Shown here in pieces: positions 1 to 6,151 of a DNA stretch of 8,087 nucleotides. A program made the position numbers and the translations under genes. The DNA comes from Candidatus Cloacimonadota bacterium (GTDB lineage Bacteria; Muiribacteriota; UBA6191; JACPRK01): positions 1 to 8,087 of the forward strand of contig JAJFLN010000492.1 of the NCBI GenBank assembly GCA_021772705.1. Direction: 5' to 3'. The notes under the pieces were generated by a model. It did no database searches, had not been told where the DNA came from, and saw only the letters and a program-made list of their open reading frames with translations. Each line of letters begins with the position of its first letter. Position 1 is the first letter of the stretch.

Positions 1-659
1 TGGAAGTACTGGTGAAAGACCGAGCCCTGCGGATCGATAGCGATGATGGTGACGTTCGGGTCCTGCTCCTTCAGATAACGACCGACGCCAGATACGGTGC
101 CGCCCGTACCCATGCCGGCAACGAGGAAGTCGACCCGTCCCTCCATCTGCTCCCAGATCTCGGGTCCAGTCGTCAGGTAGTGGGCCTCGTTGTTGTCACG
201 GTTGTTGTGCTGGTCGGGAAACCAGGCGCCAGGAAGTTCTTCGGCGAGGGAGATGGCCTTCTTGTTGTAGCTTTCCGGGTCCTCTGGAGGCAGATCGGCG
301 TCGACCAGGCAGAGATCTACTCCAACCGCTCGAAGGCAGTCGATCTTCTCCCTGCTCGTGCGATCTCTCACAACCATCTTGCATCGGAGCCCCTCCTGCG
401 CCGCCATCATCGCCAGCCCCATGGCCGTGTTGCCCGATGAGTTCTCCACCACGATGTCCCCAGCCTGCAACCGTCCCTCCCGCATCGCCTTCTCGACCAT
501 GTGGCGGGCGATTCGGTCCTTGGCGGAGCCCATGGGATTCATGAACTCCAGCTTCGCGTAGAACTCGCCGGCCAGATCTTCAACGGATCTCCTGAGCCTC
601 AAGAGCGGTGTCCAGCCCACGGCGTCAGAGAGTTTCTCGCAAACGCGCCTGTCCTTCAT
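1..659 (-). CDS. Cysteine synthase / cystathionine beta-synthase family enzyme, partial (N-terminal 219 aa)
   Basis: This is a fold-type II PLP enzyme that joins a sulfur nucleophile (sulfide or homocysteine) to activated serine in the cytoplasm to make cysteine or cystathionine. The ATG at 659-657 has an AGGAG site (672-668) 8 nt upstream. The reading frame stays open to the left edge, so the C-terminus is missing. Visible motifs: the PLP lysine K47 in NPMGSAKDR (41-49), the substrate loop SSGNT (74-78), a DQHNNRDNNEAHY stretch (149-161), TTGPEIW (163-169), and the phosphate-binding loop GTGGT (184-188). The DPQGS at 209-213 resembles the DPEGS of cystathionine beta-synthases, whereas TTGPEIW is common in CysK, so the exact substrate is undecided. 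A C-terminal CBS-domain pair would settle it but lies outside the window. The gene is transcribed away from the secreted-protein gene at 1053. Confidence 0.93.
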   Translation of the reverse strand, partial: MKDRRVCEKLSDAVGWTPLLRLRRSVEDLAGEFYAKLEFMNPMGSAKDRIARHMVEKAMREGRLQAGDIVVENSSGNTAMGLAMMAAQEGLRCKMVVRDRTSREKIDCLRAVGVDLCLVDADLPPEDPESYNKKAISLAEELPGAWFPDQHNNRDNNEAHYLTTGPEIWEQMEGRVDFLVAGMGTGGTVSGVGRYLKEQDPNVTIIAIDPQGSVFHQYF

Positions 660-1052
660 CGTGCTCTCTCCTCTACTCGCCACGGGTACAAGTTGGCCGC
701 ACTTCCGCCTCAGCTCTCGGTCGAGACGCGCCTCGCGGGTTCAGCGTTCCGCGGATCGACAGTCTACCTGACGCGAACCTCGGCAGCCCGCACCGGGCCC
801 GGTGCGCCCCGACGGATCGAGACCAAGCACCTTCAAGCTCCAGTCCTAGACGGTTGACTCCCTTGGCCTCCTCCAGAGGATCTCGGCGGCGCTGAGGTTT
901 CGGGGCAACGGTTCCGCATTATGCCCCGGAGTTGGCTACCCGTGTGGGCCCAGCGGGGCATACTCCGCCTCGCGGTAGATGCCGGAGAGGCCACGAGCAA
1001 GGAAGAATGCTAAGGTCCAGGTGTGTCCCCCCATTTCCCCAAGGAGATGCTC
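660..1052. other. Gene-free divergent region of about 390 bp
   Basis: This gap separates the leftward PLP-enzyme gene from the rightward secreted-protein gene, so it should hold both promoters. I see no convincing -35/-10 pair for either gene. The open frames across it have no recognisable protein content and no good ribosome binding site. The only clear structure is the inverted repeat at 920-962, described separately. Confidence 0.6.
920..962. repeat. 9-bp inverted repeat forming a long imperfect hairpin
   Basis: TATGCCCCG (920-928) is the exact reverse complement of CGGGGCATA (954-962). Inside the 25-base loop, TGG (933-935) can pair with CCA (950-952) and CCC (939-941) with GGG (946-948), giving a stepped hairpin. 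It lies about 90 bp upstream of the secreted-protein start. No T-run follows on either strand, so it does not look like an intrinsic terminator. It may be an operator, a structured leader or chance. Confidence 0.5.
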
Positions 1053-2324
1053 GTGGAAGGATTCAACTCTGGAACCGTGGAGCGGGGCCCGAGAGCGCTT
1101 GTCTCTCGTGTCGCTTCAGCTTTGATCCTTCTGAGCCTGGTCGCCACTGCGGCCGGAGCCGGCTCCCCGAACCTGATCAAACTGCCCTTCTGGACTGAGG
1201 GCCCTGTCGCCAGCGGTGTCGCTCCGAGTCCGGAGTACGAGAGCGATCCGAGCCGGTCGACATTCACCGAGAAAGATCTGAAGCAGCTCGGAGAAATGGA
1301 GCCCTACCTTCAGGCGTTTGCCCAGTGGTACGAGGGTGGCCGGCGACGAACTGCAGAGGAGTATGCCGAGGAGCTGGGTGTCACCTCGAACCAGCAAATG
1401 CCTCACTTTCGATCTCAGAGGACTGCGTCGGATCTGGTGATCTACGCTCTCGATTCACTCGACTCGGCGCCCAGACCCGATCTGACCCGGATTCACGATC
1501 TCCAGGATGCGCTTCTGGGTCATTCCGAAGACGTGGGGATAGCGTTCGGCTGTCATCGATCGGTAATCCTCCACATGCAGCATCTGGTCGTGGAGAGAAC
1601 CGTGCTGGGACAGCTGATACGACACCTGCAGAAGGTACCCCATCAGGAGGCGGGCTACCGGAAGCACCTGACCAATCTGGCACGTCATGCCGCGGCGGTT
1701 CCCGATCTTGCCGATTCCTTGGAGGCGGAGCGAGAACTGATGAAGGAGACCCTCGGCAAGGTCCTGTCAGGTGAACACAAGGATCCGGAAGGGACGGAGC
1801 TACCGCTGGCAGCAAGGATCTTCGGGGGCCGGACCCTCTCGCACTACGAGGCGATCCTGGACGAGGTTTACGGCCGCTACGTCGAGATCCTGGACCAACC
1901 GGTCCATGACGCACTGCCCGAGATGAAGGAGTACTGGAAGGAGGAGGTCAGACGGTATCGCGAACCTCAGTCCTTTCCGGCGCTCATCTTCTCGCCAGCC
2001 CGCTCGGCGGCGATCCAGCTGGCTAGCCTCAGCATTGCCGCTGGCGACTCTCTGTTGCTTAAGGACGCCGAGACCCGGTCTCTCAGGGACGGTCTCACCA
2101 CAGTCCTCGGAATACTGCTGTTCAGGACGCGGAAGGACGTGCTCCCGGCTCGTCTCTCTGAACTGCGCGAGATCGGACTGACTCCTCAGGAGGACGCCCT
2201 GTCCAACTCACCGTTTCACTACGAGTTGACCAGGGACGGCTTCAGCCTTCACGGCCTCGGCGCCAACGGCGAGAACGACGGCGGCGACAAGCGGCGCGAC
2301 GTTCCGGTCTGGCCCTCCAGATAG
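1053..2324 (+). CDS. Secreted protein of unknown function with pseudopilin-like C-terminal tail
   Basis: The product is 423 residues and I do not recognise the main body. The start is GTG 1053, chosen because AAGGAG (1041-1046) lies 6 nt upstream. The in-frame GTG at 1023 lacks a site, and the ATG at 1047 abuts the AAGGAG itself. The N-terminus is a signal peptide: arginines at 11, 14 and 19, a hydrophobic stretch at about 20-34 (ASALILLSLVATAAG), and an AGA|G cleavage site near 36. The middle is charged and probably mostly helical. The last 61 residues (363-423) contain LPARLSEL, then SPFHYELTRDGFSLHGLGANGENDGG; this resembles the C-terminal end of GspG-type pseudopilins and of many large secreted proteins in Planctomycetota and Acidobacteriota (general pattern LPxxLxxL...PF...Y...DGxxLxSxGxNGxxDGG). 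The protein is expected in the periplasm. Tag follows after 70 bp. Confidence 0.85.
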   Translation: MEGFNSGTVERGPRALVSRVASALILLSLVATAAGAGSPNLIKLPFWTEGPVASGVAPSPEYESDPSRSTFTEKDLKQLGEMEPYLQAFAQWYEGGRRRTAEEYAEELGVTSNQQMPHFRSQRTASDLVIYALDSLDSAPRPDLTRIHDLQDALLGHSEDVGIAFGCHRSVILHMQHLVVERTVLGQLIRHLQKVPHQEAGYRKHLTNLARHAAAVPDLADSLEAERELMKETLGKVLSGEHKDPEGTELPLAARIFGGRTLSHYEAILDEVYGRYVEILDQPVHDALPEMKEYWKEEVRRYREPQSFPALIFSPARSAAIQLASLSIAAGDSLLLKDAETRSLRDGLTTVLGILLFRTRKDVLPARLSELREIGLTPQEDALSNSPFHYELTRDGFSLHGLGANGENDGGDKRRDVPVWPSR

Positions 2325-2381
2325 CGAGCTCAGGGGTCCACGCGATGCGAGACGCCGGCTGATCGGGTTGGCCCGGACTGG

Positions 2382-2387
2382 TATCCT
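2382..2387 (+). promoter_or_regulatory. Candidate -10 box for a leaderless tag transcript
   Basis: TATCCT (2382-2387) ends 7 nt before the tag ATG at 2395, and no Shine-Dalgarno sequence precedes that ATG. This spacing would place transcription initiation at or next to the A of ATG. No good -35 element is visible, so the call rests on position and on the same arrangement at other genes in the window. Confidence 0.35.
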
Positions 2388-2394
2388 GGTTACC

Positions 2395-3006
2395 ATGGAG
2401 ACGAAACAGCGATGTCCCTGGAGCGAAGGCAGCGGTCCCCTCTACATCGAGTACCACGACAAGGAGTGGGGTGTGCCGATCCGGGACGACCGGACGCAGT
2501 TCGAGTTCCTGACACTCGAGAGCGCCCAGGCCGGCTTGAGCTGGTCGACCATTCTCAACAAGAGGGAGGGTTACCGGCGTGCTTTCGCCGGCTTCGACCC
2601 CATCAAGGTAGCCAGGTTCGACGAGGCCAAGAAGGCGGAGTTGCTGCTGGACCCGGGCATCGTACGCAACCGGCTCAAAGTCTCGGCGGCCGTCAGCAAT
2701 GCCGGGCTGTTCCTCGACGTGGCCCGTGAGTTCGGCTCCTTCTCGGAGTACATCTGGTCCTTCGTCGAAGGCAAGCCGCTGGTGAATGGCTGGACAGCAA
2801 TGGATCAGGTTCCGGCCACCTCGAAGGAGTCCGACGCTCTGAGCGCCGACCTGAAGAAGCGCGGCTTCAAGTTCGTGGGCTCCACCATCATGTACGCACA
2901 CATGCAGGCCGCGGGCCTGGTGAACGACCACCTGGTGAGCTGCTTTCGCTACCGGACATGTGCACGGGCCGCCCGTAAGGGGCCCCCGCAGGCCAGGGGC
3001 GAATGA
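2395..3006 (+). CDS. tag: DNA-3-methyladenine glycosylase I (TagI)
   Basis: This enzyme removes 3-methyladenine from alkylated DNA, the first step of base excision repair. The product is 203 residues, close to E. coli Tag (about 187). ATG 2395 is chosen because family members start a few residues before the conserved RCPW (here 6-9); the in-frame TTG at 2368 would add nine unrelated residues. By alignment to the remembered E. coli Tag sequence, the zinc ligands are C7, H21, H179 and C183 (DHLVSC). The base-binding pocket includes Y20, E42 (TLESAQAGLSW, 40-50) and W50. The near-invariant blocks YHDKEWGVP, KKRGFKFVGSTI and MQAAGLVNDH are intact. A basic tail of about 17 residues (RTCARAARKGPPQARGE) extends beyond the usual end. 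It could be co-transcribed with the upstream secreted-protein gene or use its own promoter (TATCCT at 2382). It is convergent with the small minus-strand gene at 3226. Confidence 0.96.
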   Translation: METKQRCPWSEGSGPLYIEYHDKEWGVPIRDDRTQFEFLTLESAQAGLSWSTILNKREGYRRAFAGFDPIKVARFDEAKKAELLLDPGIVRNRLKVSAAVSNAGLFLDVAREFGSFSEYIWSFVEGKPLVNGWTAMDQVPATSKESDALSADLKKRGFKFVGSTIMYAHMQAAGLVNDHLVSCFRYRTCARAARKGPPQARGE

Positions 3007-3225
3007 GACGGAATCGCGCTGGCTGGCTGCTCGAATCTCCCCCCTGCAGATACTGACCGCCGCTCCGGAAACATAGGGGACCTCGGTGCATTCGATGGCG
3101 GATGAGACAAGTTCACCGGCAGTGCTCATGACACAGACATCGTCGACCGAACATTGCGCCTGTCCTTCCTCGTAAGCGTCAGCCCAAAGATGGTACTGGC
3201 CCTGCTTCTGGGATCTAGCAAGGCC

Positions 3226-3462
3226 TCAGTCCCGATCGTCTCCCGGAGGACGGCGAGGTACTGGACCGGCTTCGTGCCACATCGGTCCCAGCCTCGCAGG
3301 AGAAACTCCCCTGGACTTCAACCAGGTCCACTCGTCACGGTTCCTTGGCCGGCTTCTGGTCAGGTCGCGGGCCGGAAACTCCTTCTCGAATCGTTCAGCC
3401 CGTGCTTGTCTCGCCGCCCGGCCCGCGAGCCAGTCCTGCAGACCGTAGGGAGTCTCTTTCAT
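3226..3462 (-). CDS. Small unknown protein translationally coupled to the nucleotidyltransferase
   Basis: The product is 78 residues and I do not recognise it. The start is well supported: GGAGG (3471-3467) lies 4 nt before ATG 3462, and this ATG overlaps the TGA of the nucleotidyltransferase gene in the sequence ATGA, which is a classic coupled arrangement. The protein begins MKETPYGLQDWLAGRAARQA, is strongly charged with many arginines, has a probable amphipathic helix at about 8-30, and has a tryptophan-containing stretch (NRDEWTWLKSRG, 41-52) followed by a proline- and arginine-rich tail. It has no signal peptide or membrane segment. The coupling suggests it acts with the nucleotidyltransferase, for example as a partner or antidote, but no known antitoxin fold is recognisable. 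Confidence 0.7.
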   Translation of the reverse strand: MKETPYGLQDWLAGRAARQARAERFEKEFPARDLTRSRPRNRDEWTWLKSRGVSPARLGPMWHEAGPVPRRPPGDDRD

Positions 3463-4091
3463 CTTGCCTCCAGAATTCCATAGAGCCGGTCTTCGAGCGA
3501 ACTCTCTGTCGTTTCGCTGCGGGAAAGCTCGTGTTGCAATGTGATGAGAGCCTCCAGCGCCCTCGCGGCGGCCGGTTCCTCCAGCAAGGCAGTCATGGCG
3601 AAATCGAGATCCAGCTGCTCTTCGACTGCCAGCAGCAGCAAGGCATTTCGGCCATCGAGGGATGACCTCCAGTACACGAACGCTCGGACCCTGTCGATCA
3701 ACAACGACTCTGGCGAAAGGATACGAACGGTACCAGACGGCCCCTCGACGACTCGAACCGTATCGTGGGCGTCGAGCTGGCTCGAAGGAAACTCGACCCA
3801 TAGCTCGATCGAGGGATGCAGATAGTCCTTGCCTCTCTTCTCGAAGCCGAGGCTCTCCATCAACGGGACCACACGATCGTCCTGGGGCATGACAAAGTCG
3901 AGATCGTGGGTCTGATACCTGCTGTCGGTGTAGAACTCCAGCGCTGCACCCCCGACCAGTACGGGACTCAGGTCCAGCTGCGACAAGGCCTGCTGCAAGA
4001 GACCGGCGATACGCAGAATGCGAAGGCACGGATCGGGTTCCGCAGCAGCTTCGCGCAACCCTCGCTCGGCAGCGCCCATGGAGTCACTCAT
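3459..4091 (-). CDS. Nucleotidyltransferase-fold protein (pol-beta superfamily, DUF6036-like)
   Basis: The product is 210 residues from ATG 4091. The signature of the minimal nucleotidyltransferase fold is present: VLVGGAALEFYT (44-55) supplies the GG loop, and THDLDFV (61-67) supplies the metal-binding D63-x-D65 pair. A third carboxylate probably comes from the following strand (IELWVEFP). The later stretch with SPESLLIDRVRAF is typical of proteins annotated as nucleotidyltransferases of this type, some of which are toxin components or AbiEii/MNT-like enzymes that modify RNA or protein. The frame is open upstream to 4208, but that extension looks like noncoding DNA, and ATG 4091 is preceded by TACCAT 6 nt upstream. 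ATG 4079 is an alternative start. The gene is coupled to the 78-residue gene downstream. Substrate and biological role are unknown. Confidence 0.8.
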   Translation of the reverse strand: MSDSMGAAERGLREAAAEPDPCLRILRIAGLLQQALSQLDLSPVLVGGAALEFYTDSRYQTHDLDFVMPQDDRVVPLMESLGFEKRGKDYLHPSIELWVEFPSSQLDAHDTVRVVEGPSGTVRILSPESLLIDRVRAFVYWRSSLDGRNALLLLAVEEQLDLDFAMTALLEEPAAARALEALITLQHELSRSETTESSLEDRLYGILEAR

Positions 4092-4097
4092 GGCGAC

Positions 4098-4103
4098 ATG
4101 GTA
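4098..4103 (-). promoter_or_regulatory. Candidate -10 box for leaderless nucleotidyltransferase mRNA
   Basis: On the minus strand TACCAT (4103-4098) is followed by exactly 6 nt and then ATG 4091, and there is no Shine-Dalgarno sequence in between. This spacing fits transcription starting at the ATG. No clear -35 element is visible at the matching distance. Confidence 0.35.
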
Positions 4104-4190
4104 CGACAATGAACAAATGGATGAGTAGCTCAATCCAGCAGGCGTTCCGGCAACCCGGACCGGCAGAATCGTTCGAAATCTCCGTGGCAA

Positions 4191-4225
4191 AGTACTAGCC
4201 GGGTGCATGTCACCCAGTACTAGCC
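4191..4225. repeat. Direct repeat AGTACTAGCC flanking a small hairpin
   Basis: AGTACTAGCC occurs at 4191-4200 and again at 4216-4225, 25 bp apart. The 15 bases between them form a 5-bp inverted repeat, GGGTG (4201-4205) and CACCC (4211-4215), around a 5-base loop. Each repeat begins with the palindrome AGTACT. The element lies between the divergent nucleotidyltransferase start (4091) and the small gene at 4233, and the second copy overlaps that gene's candidate -10 box (TAGCCT, 4221-4226). It could be a regulator binding site; a recombination site is the alternative. Confidence 0.5.
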
Positions 4226-4226
4226 T
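4221..4226 (+). promoter_or_regulatory. Candidate -10 box before the small gene at 4233
   Basis: TAGCCT (4221-4226) ends 6 nt before ATG 4233, as at three other starts in this window. A weak GAAG (4227-4230) lies too close to the ATG to be a good ribosome binding site. The box overlaps the second AGTACTAGCC repeat, so a protein bound there would block it. Confidence 0.3.
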
Positions 4227-4232
4227 GAAGAC

Positions 4233-4365
4233 ATGACTTCGAGCCCCTGGACTGCAAGGGTCCTCGTGACCGCGCTCTTGCTGCCGTCACTACTCGGCCT
4301 GTCCGGCCGGAGGCACCTACTCCATTCTCGACAGTTACCTGGACTGCTCGATTCATGGGCACTGA
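4233..4365 (+). pseudogene. Very short lipoprotein / pilin-tail-like gene with apparent frameshift
   Basis: From ATG 4233 the frame encodes MTSSPWTARVLVTALLLPSL, a good signal sequence, and then runs on without recognisable content to 4499 (88 residues). In the next frame, starting at 4294, the DNA reads SACPAGGTYS (4294-4323), ILDSY (4324-4338), then LDCSIHGH and a stop (TGA 4363-4365). The pattern CPxGGTYx(n)CSxHGH is familiar from the C-terminal ends of type IV pilin-like proteins. Skipping one base near 4293 would join the two parts and also create a perfect lipobox, LSAC, giving a lipoprotein of about 43 residues. One extra base in the genome (or in the assembly) therefore explains both halves. 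The alternative is that the CPAGG piece is only a remnant of a pseudopilin gene. Confidence 0.5.
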
Positions 4366-4453
4366 GGAGAAGTCAGGCCGTCCTCGTACTCCTGCGAGCC
4401 ATTGGCAGGCCCGCCAGTAGCCCCTGCTCGAGTTCCCTGGATGACCCGAGACT

Positions 4454-4471
4454 CCATGTCATCCATGTCAT
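4454..4471. repeat. Tandem 9-bp repeat CCATGTCAT x2
   Basis: CCATGTCAT is repeated exactly and without spacing at 4454-4462 and 4463-4471, about 100 bp before the phosphatase start. Two copies could be a tandem regulator site or chance. Confidence 0.4.
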
Positions 4472-4517
4472 GAGATCAGGCAACTTCTGGCCCGGTTGAT
4501 TCGTAAGATGTGATGAA

Positions 4518-4540
4518 GCCCATGGCGATCGCTCATGGGC
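4518..4540. repeat. Inverted repeat around GCGATCGC upstream of the App1-like gene
   Basis: GCCCATG (4518-4524) and CATGGGC (4534-4540) are perfect 7-bp inverted repeats around a 9-base centre that itself contains the palindrome GCGATCGC (4525-4532). It lies 34 bp before the ATG at 4575, in a position suited to an operator. No T-run follows, so a terminator is unlikely. Confidence 0.45.
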
Positions 4541-4574
4541 CGGTTGTGGATCGAGATTGAACCCGGTGGTTCCC

Positions 4575-5654
4575 ATGAAACGATACTTCTCTTCCTTGCT
4601 GCTCCTGGCCCTGTCACTGTCCCTCCTCATCGGAGCGCCTCCGGTACAGGGATCGGACCTGGACGACGATGAGGATATTCTGTTCTACCGCTCCGTCGTA
4701 CCCCTGGACCGGGAAGCCCAGAACTGCTCCCTGGTTTTCAGGGGATGGGTCTACGAACCTGAGCGATCCTCGCTGATCCGGCGGATACTTCTTCGCGGCG
4801 TTGCCAAGGGCCTCGGCCTGCCTTCCGGATCTGCCACGGACGAGATGTTCCGCTCCCGAGCAGAGATGTTCCTCGTCGACAGCGAGCGGGGAGAACGGGT
4901 AGAGGTTCAGCTCGGCGCCACCGTTCATCCTCTCCCCAAGACCCGATCCAACGGGAGCTTCCACGCCATCAAGCAGGTCAATTCCAGCAGCTTGCCCGGA
5001 GCCCTGCCCCAGTGGATCAGGTACCGAGCCAAGACACCTCCTGGCGACTCCCGCCGTTTCGAGGGTGAACTTCAGCTGGTCGAACCCGAGGGGATCGGGG
5101 TCATCTCCGACATCGACGACACCATCAAGCAGACCGTGGTCCTCGACCGTAGCGAGATGTTGAAGAACACATTCCTGAGACCTTTCAAGGCCGTATCGGG
5201 CATGTCCGTCGCCTACCAGGACCTTGCCAGCAAGGGAGCCATCTTCCACTATGTTTCAGGTTCTCCTCGCCAGCTCTACCCCAGCCTGGTGAGCTTCCTC
5301 GACGAGAGTGGATTTCCTCGGGGTGAGCTGCACCTCAAGAGTTCGATCTGGAGCAAGGGCAAGCGGGGCCGGGATGACAGGAGCTCGACCCAGGTTCACA
5401 AGATCGAGTCCATCTCCAGGGTCATGGCCCTGCACTCGGGCCGGAACTACATCCTGATCGGCGATTCCGGCGAGCACGATCCAGACATCTACGCCGAGAT
5501 AGCCCGCCGTCATCCCAAGCGCATTCTGAAGATTCTCATCCGCCGTGCCCCCCACGCCGATGAGAGCCCCGAGCGCTACGCCGAAGTCTTCAAGGATCTG
5601 CCCTCCGAGCTCTGGAGCGTGTTCACGGAGCCGATGCCGGCACTGGATATCTGA
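4575..5654 (+). CDS. Secreted App1-family (DUF2183) HAD phosphatase
   Basis: The product is 359 residues. In yeast, App1 is a Mg-dependent phosphatidate phosphatase; bacterial members are annotated from the same catalytic domain, and their substrates are mostly untested. ATG 4575 is chosen over the TTG at 4557 because GGTGG (4565-4569) lies 5 nt upstream and a signal peptide starts immediately: MKRYFSS, then a leucine-rich segment to about 20, with cleavage near VQG|SD (26/27). An N-terminal beta-rich part (about 45-172) precedes the catalytic domain. Catalytic motifs: DIDDT (179-183) with D179 and D181 as the HAD nucleophile and acid/base; YVSGSP (226-231); a lysine in HKIESI (275-280); and LIGDSGEHDPDIY (294-306). 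All expected motifs are intact. The signal peptide places it outside the cytoplasm, where it could act on membrane phospholipids. The ACT-domain gene follows after 44 bp with no visible terminator. Confidence 0.9.
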   Translation: MKRYFSSLLLLALSLSLLIGAPPVQGSDLDDDEDILFYRSVVPLDREAQNCSLVFRGWVYEPERSSLIRRILLRGVAKGLGLPSGSATDEMFRSRAEMFLVDSERGERVEVQLGATVHPLPKTRSNGSFHAIKQVNSSSLPGALPQWIRYRAKTPPGDSRRFEGELQLVEPEGIGVISDIDDTIKQTVVLDRSEMLKNTFLRPFKAVSGMSVAYQDLASKGAIFHYVSGSPRQLYPSLVSFLDESGFPRGELHLKSSIWSKGKRGRDDRSSTQVHKIESISRVMALHSGRNYILIGDSGEHDPDIYAEIARRHPKRILKILIRRAPHADESPERYAEVFKDLPSELWSVFTEPMPALDI

Positions 5655-5698
5655 ATCGAACCGCAGGCCGACCGGATGTCCTATTCGAGGGAAGACAG

Positions 5699-6130
5699 AT
5701 GAACAGGCAGAAGCTGCTACTCACAGTGGTGGGTCGCGATCGACCGGGCATCATCGAGGAGATCACCCGTTGTGTCGTCAGGCACTCGGGTAATGTTGAG
5801 GAGAGCCGATCCACTCGGCTCTCGGGGCAGTTTGCGGCGTTCTTGCTGGTGTCGGTTCCAGCTGAAGCCATGGAGCGATTCCTGGAAGCTATCGCCGGCC
5901 AGGATGGCGACGATCTCTCCGTGTCGAGCAGACTGCTATCCGACCCTGGCGCCGGGCCTTCGGGGCTGGTCCCCTACATCCTGGAAGTGGATGGAGCCGA
6001 CCACGAGGGAATCATTCACCAGGTGGCATCCCTTCTCGCGCCGAAGGGGATCAACATCGCCGAGATGCGCACCTCCGAGCAATTGCGACAAACCGACGTT
6101 GGCAAGGAAACAACCGGTCCAAGGAGCTGA
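5699..6130 (+). CDS. GcvR-like two-ACT-domain protein, truncated in the second ACT domain
   Basis: ACT domains bind amino acids. GcvR-type proteins carry two of them and in E. coli repress the glycine cleavage operon by binding GcvA. The start is ATG 5699 with GAGGG (5687-5691) 7 nt upstream. ACT 1 (about 6-80) shows the typical LLLTVVGRDRPGIIEEITRC and GNVEESRST. ACT 2 begins at about 92 (YILEVDGADHEGIIHQVASL) and reaches GINIAEMRTS (117-126), which is where the second beta-strand should lead into the rest of the domain. Instead, 17 unrelated residues follow and the gene stops. The product is 143 residues, compared with about 170-190 for GcvR. The missing half is not found in other frames downstream, so the gene was probably cut when the hicBA/transposase segment arrived. 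The shortened protein is likely non-functional or altered. It probably forms an operon with the App1-like gene. Confidence 0.8.
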   Translation: MNRQKLLLTVVGRDRPGIIEEITRCVVRHSGNVEESRSTRLSGQFAAFLLVSVPAEAMERFLEAIAGQDGDDLSVSSRLLSDPGAGPSGLVPYILEVDGADHEGIIHQVASLLAPKGINIAEMRTSEQLRQTDVGKETTGPRS

Positions 6131-6151
6131 CGGAGCCCGTGCCGCCTGCGT

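Larger units (their letters stand above)
4366..4574 (+). other. Gene-free leader region upstream of the App1-like gene
   Basis: About 210 bp lie between the frameshifted small gene and the phosphatase start. The region holds a 9-bp tandem repeat (4454-4471) and an inverted repeat (4518-4540). I see no protein-like frame and no T-rich terminator. Confidence 0.5.

Noticed and set aside
12..857. Plus-strand open frames over the PLP-enzyme gene
   Set aside because: The minus-strand translation carries all PLP-enzyme motifs, so the plus frames are antisense shadows without recognisable content.
1381..1914. 177-residue minus-strand frame inside the secreted-protein gene
   Set aside because: Low-complexity arginine/serine/proline composition and antisense position indicate a shadow frame.
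2242..3129. 295-residue minus-strand open frame opposite tag
   Set aside because: It lies fully antisense to the well-supported tag gene over most of its length, has no motif and no ribosome binding site; it is a GC-rich shadow frame.
3007..3225. Expected bidirectional terminator between the convergent tag and small genes
   Set aside because: I looked for a GC stem with a T-run on either strand and found none convincing, so no terminator is called.
3463..4029. Upstream extension of the 78-residue frame to 267 residues
   Set aside because: The extension overlaps the nucleotidyltransferase in another frame. The GGAGG site and ATGA overlap fix the start at 3462.
4525..4532. GCGATCGC as a cyanobacterial HIP1 element
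   Set aside because: Only one copy is seen in the window and no gene suggests a cyanobacterium; chance is the better explanation.
4614..5249. 211-residue minus-strand frame inside the App1-like gene
   Set aside because: It is antisense to a gene with complete catalytic motifs and has no start signal or family features.
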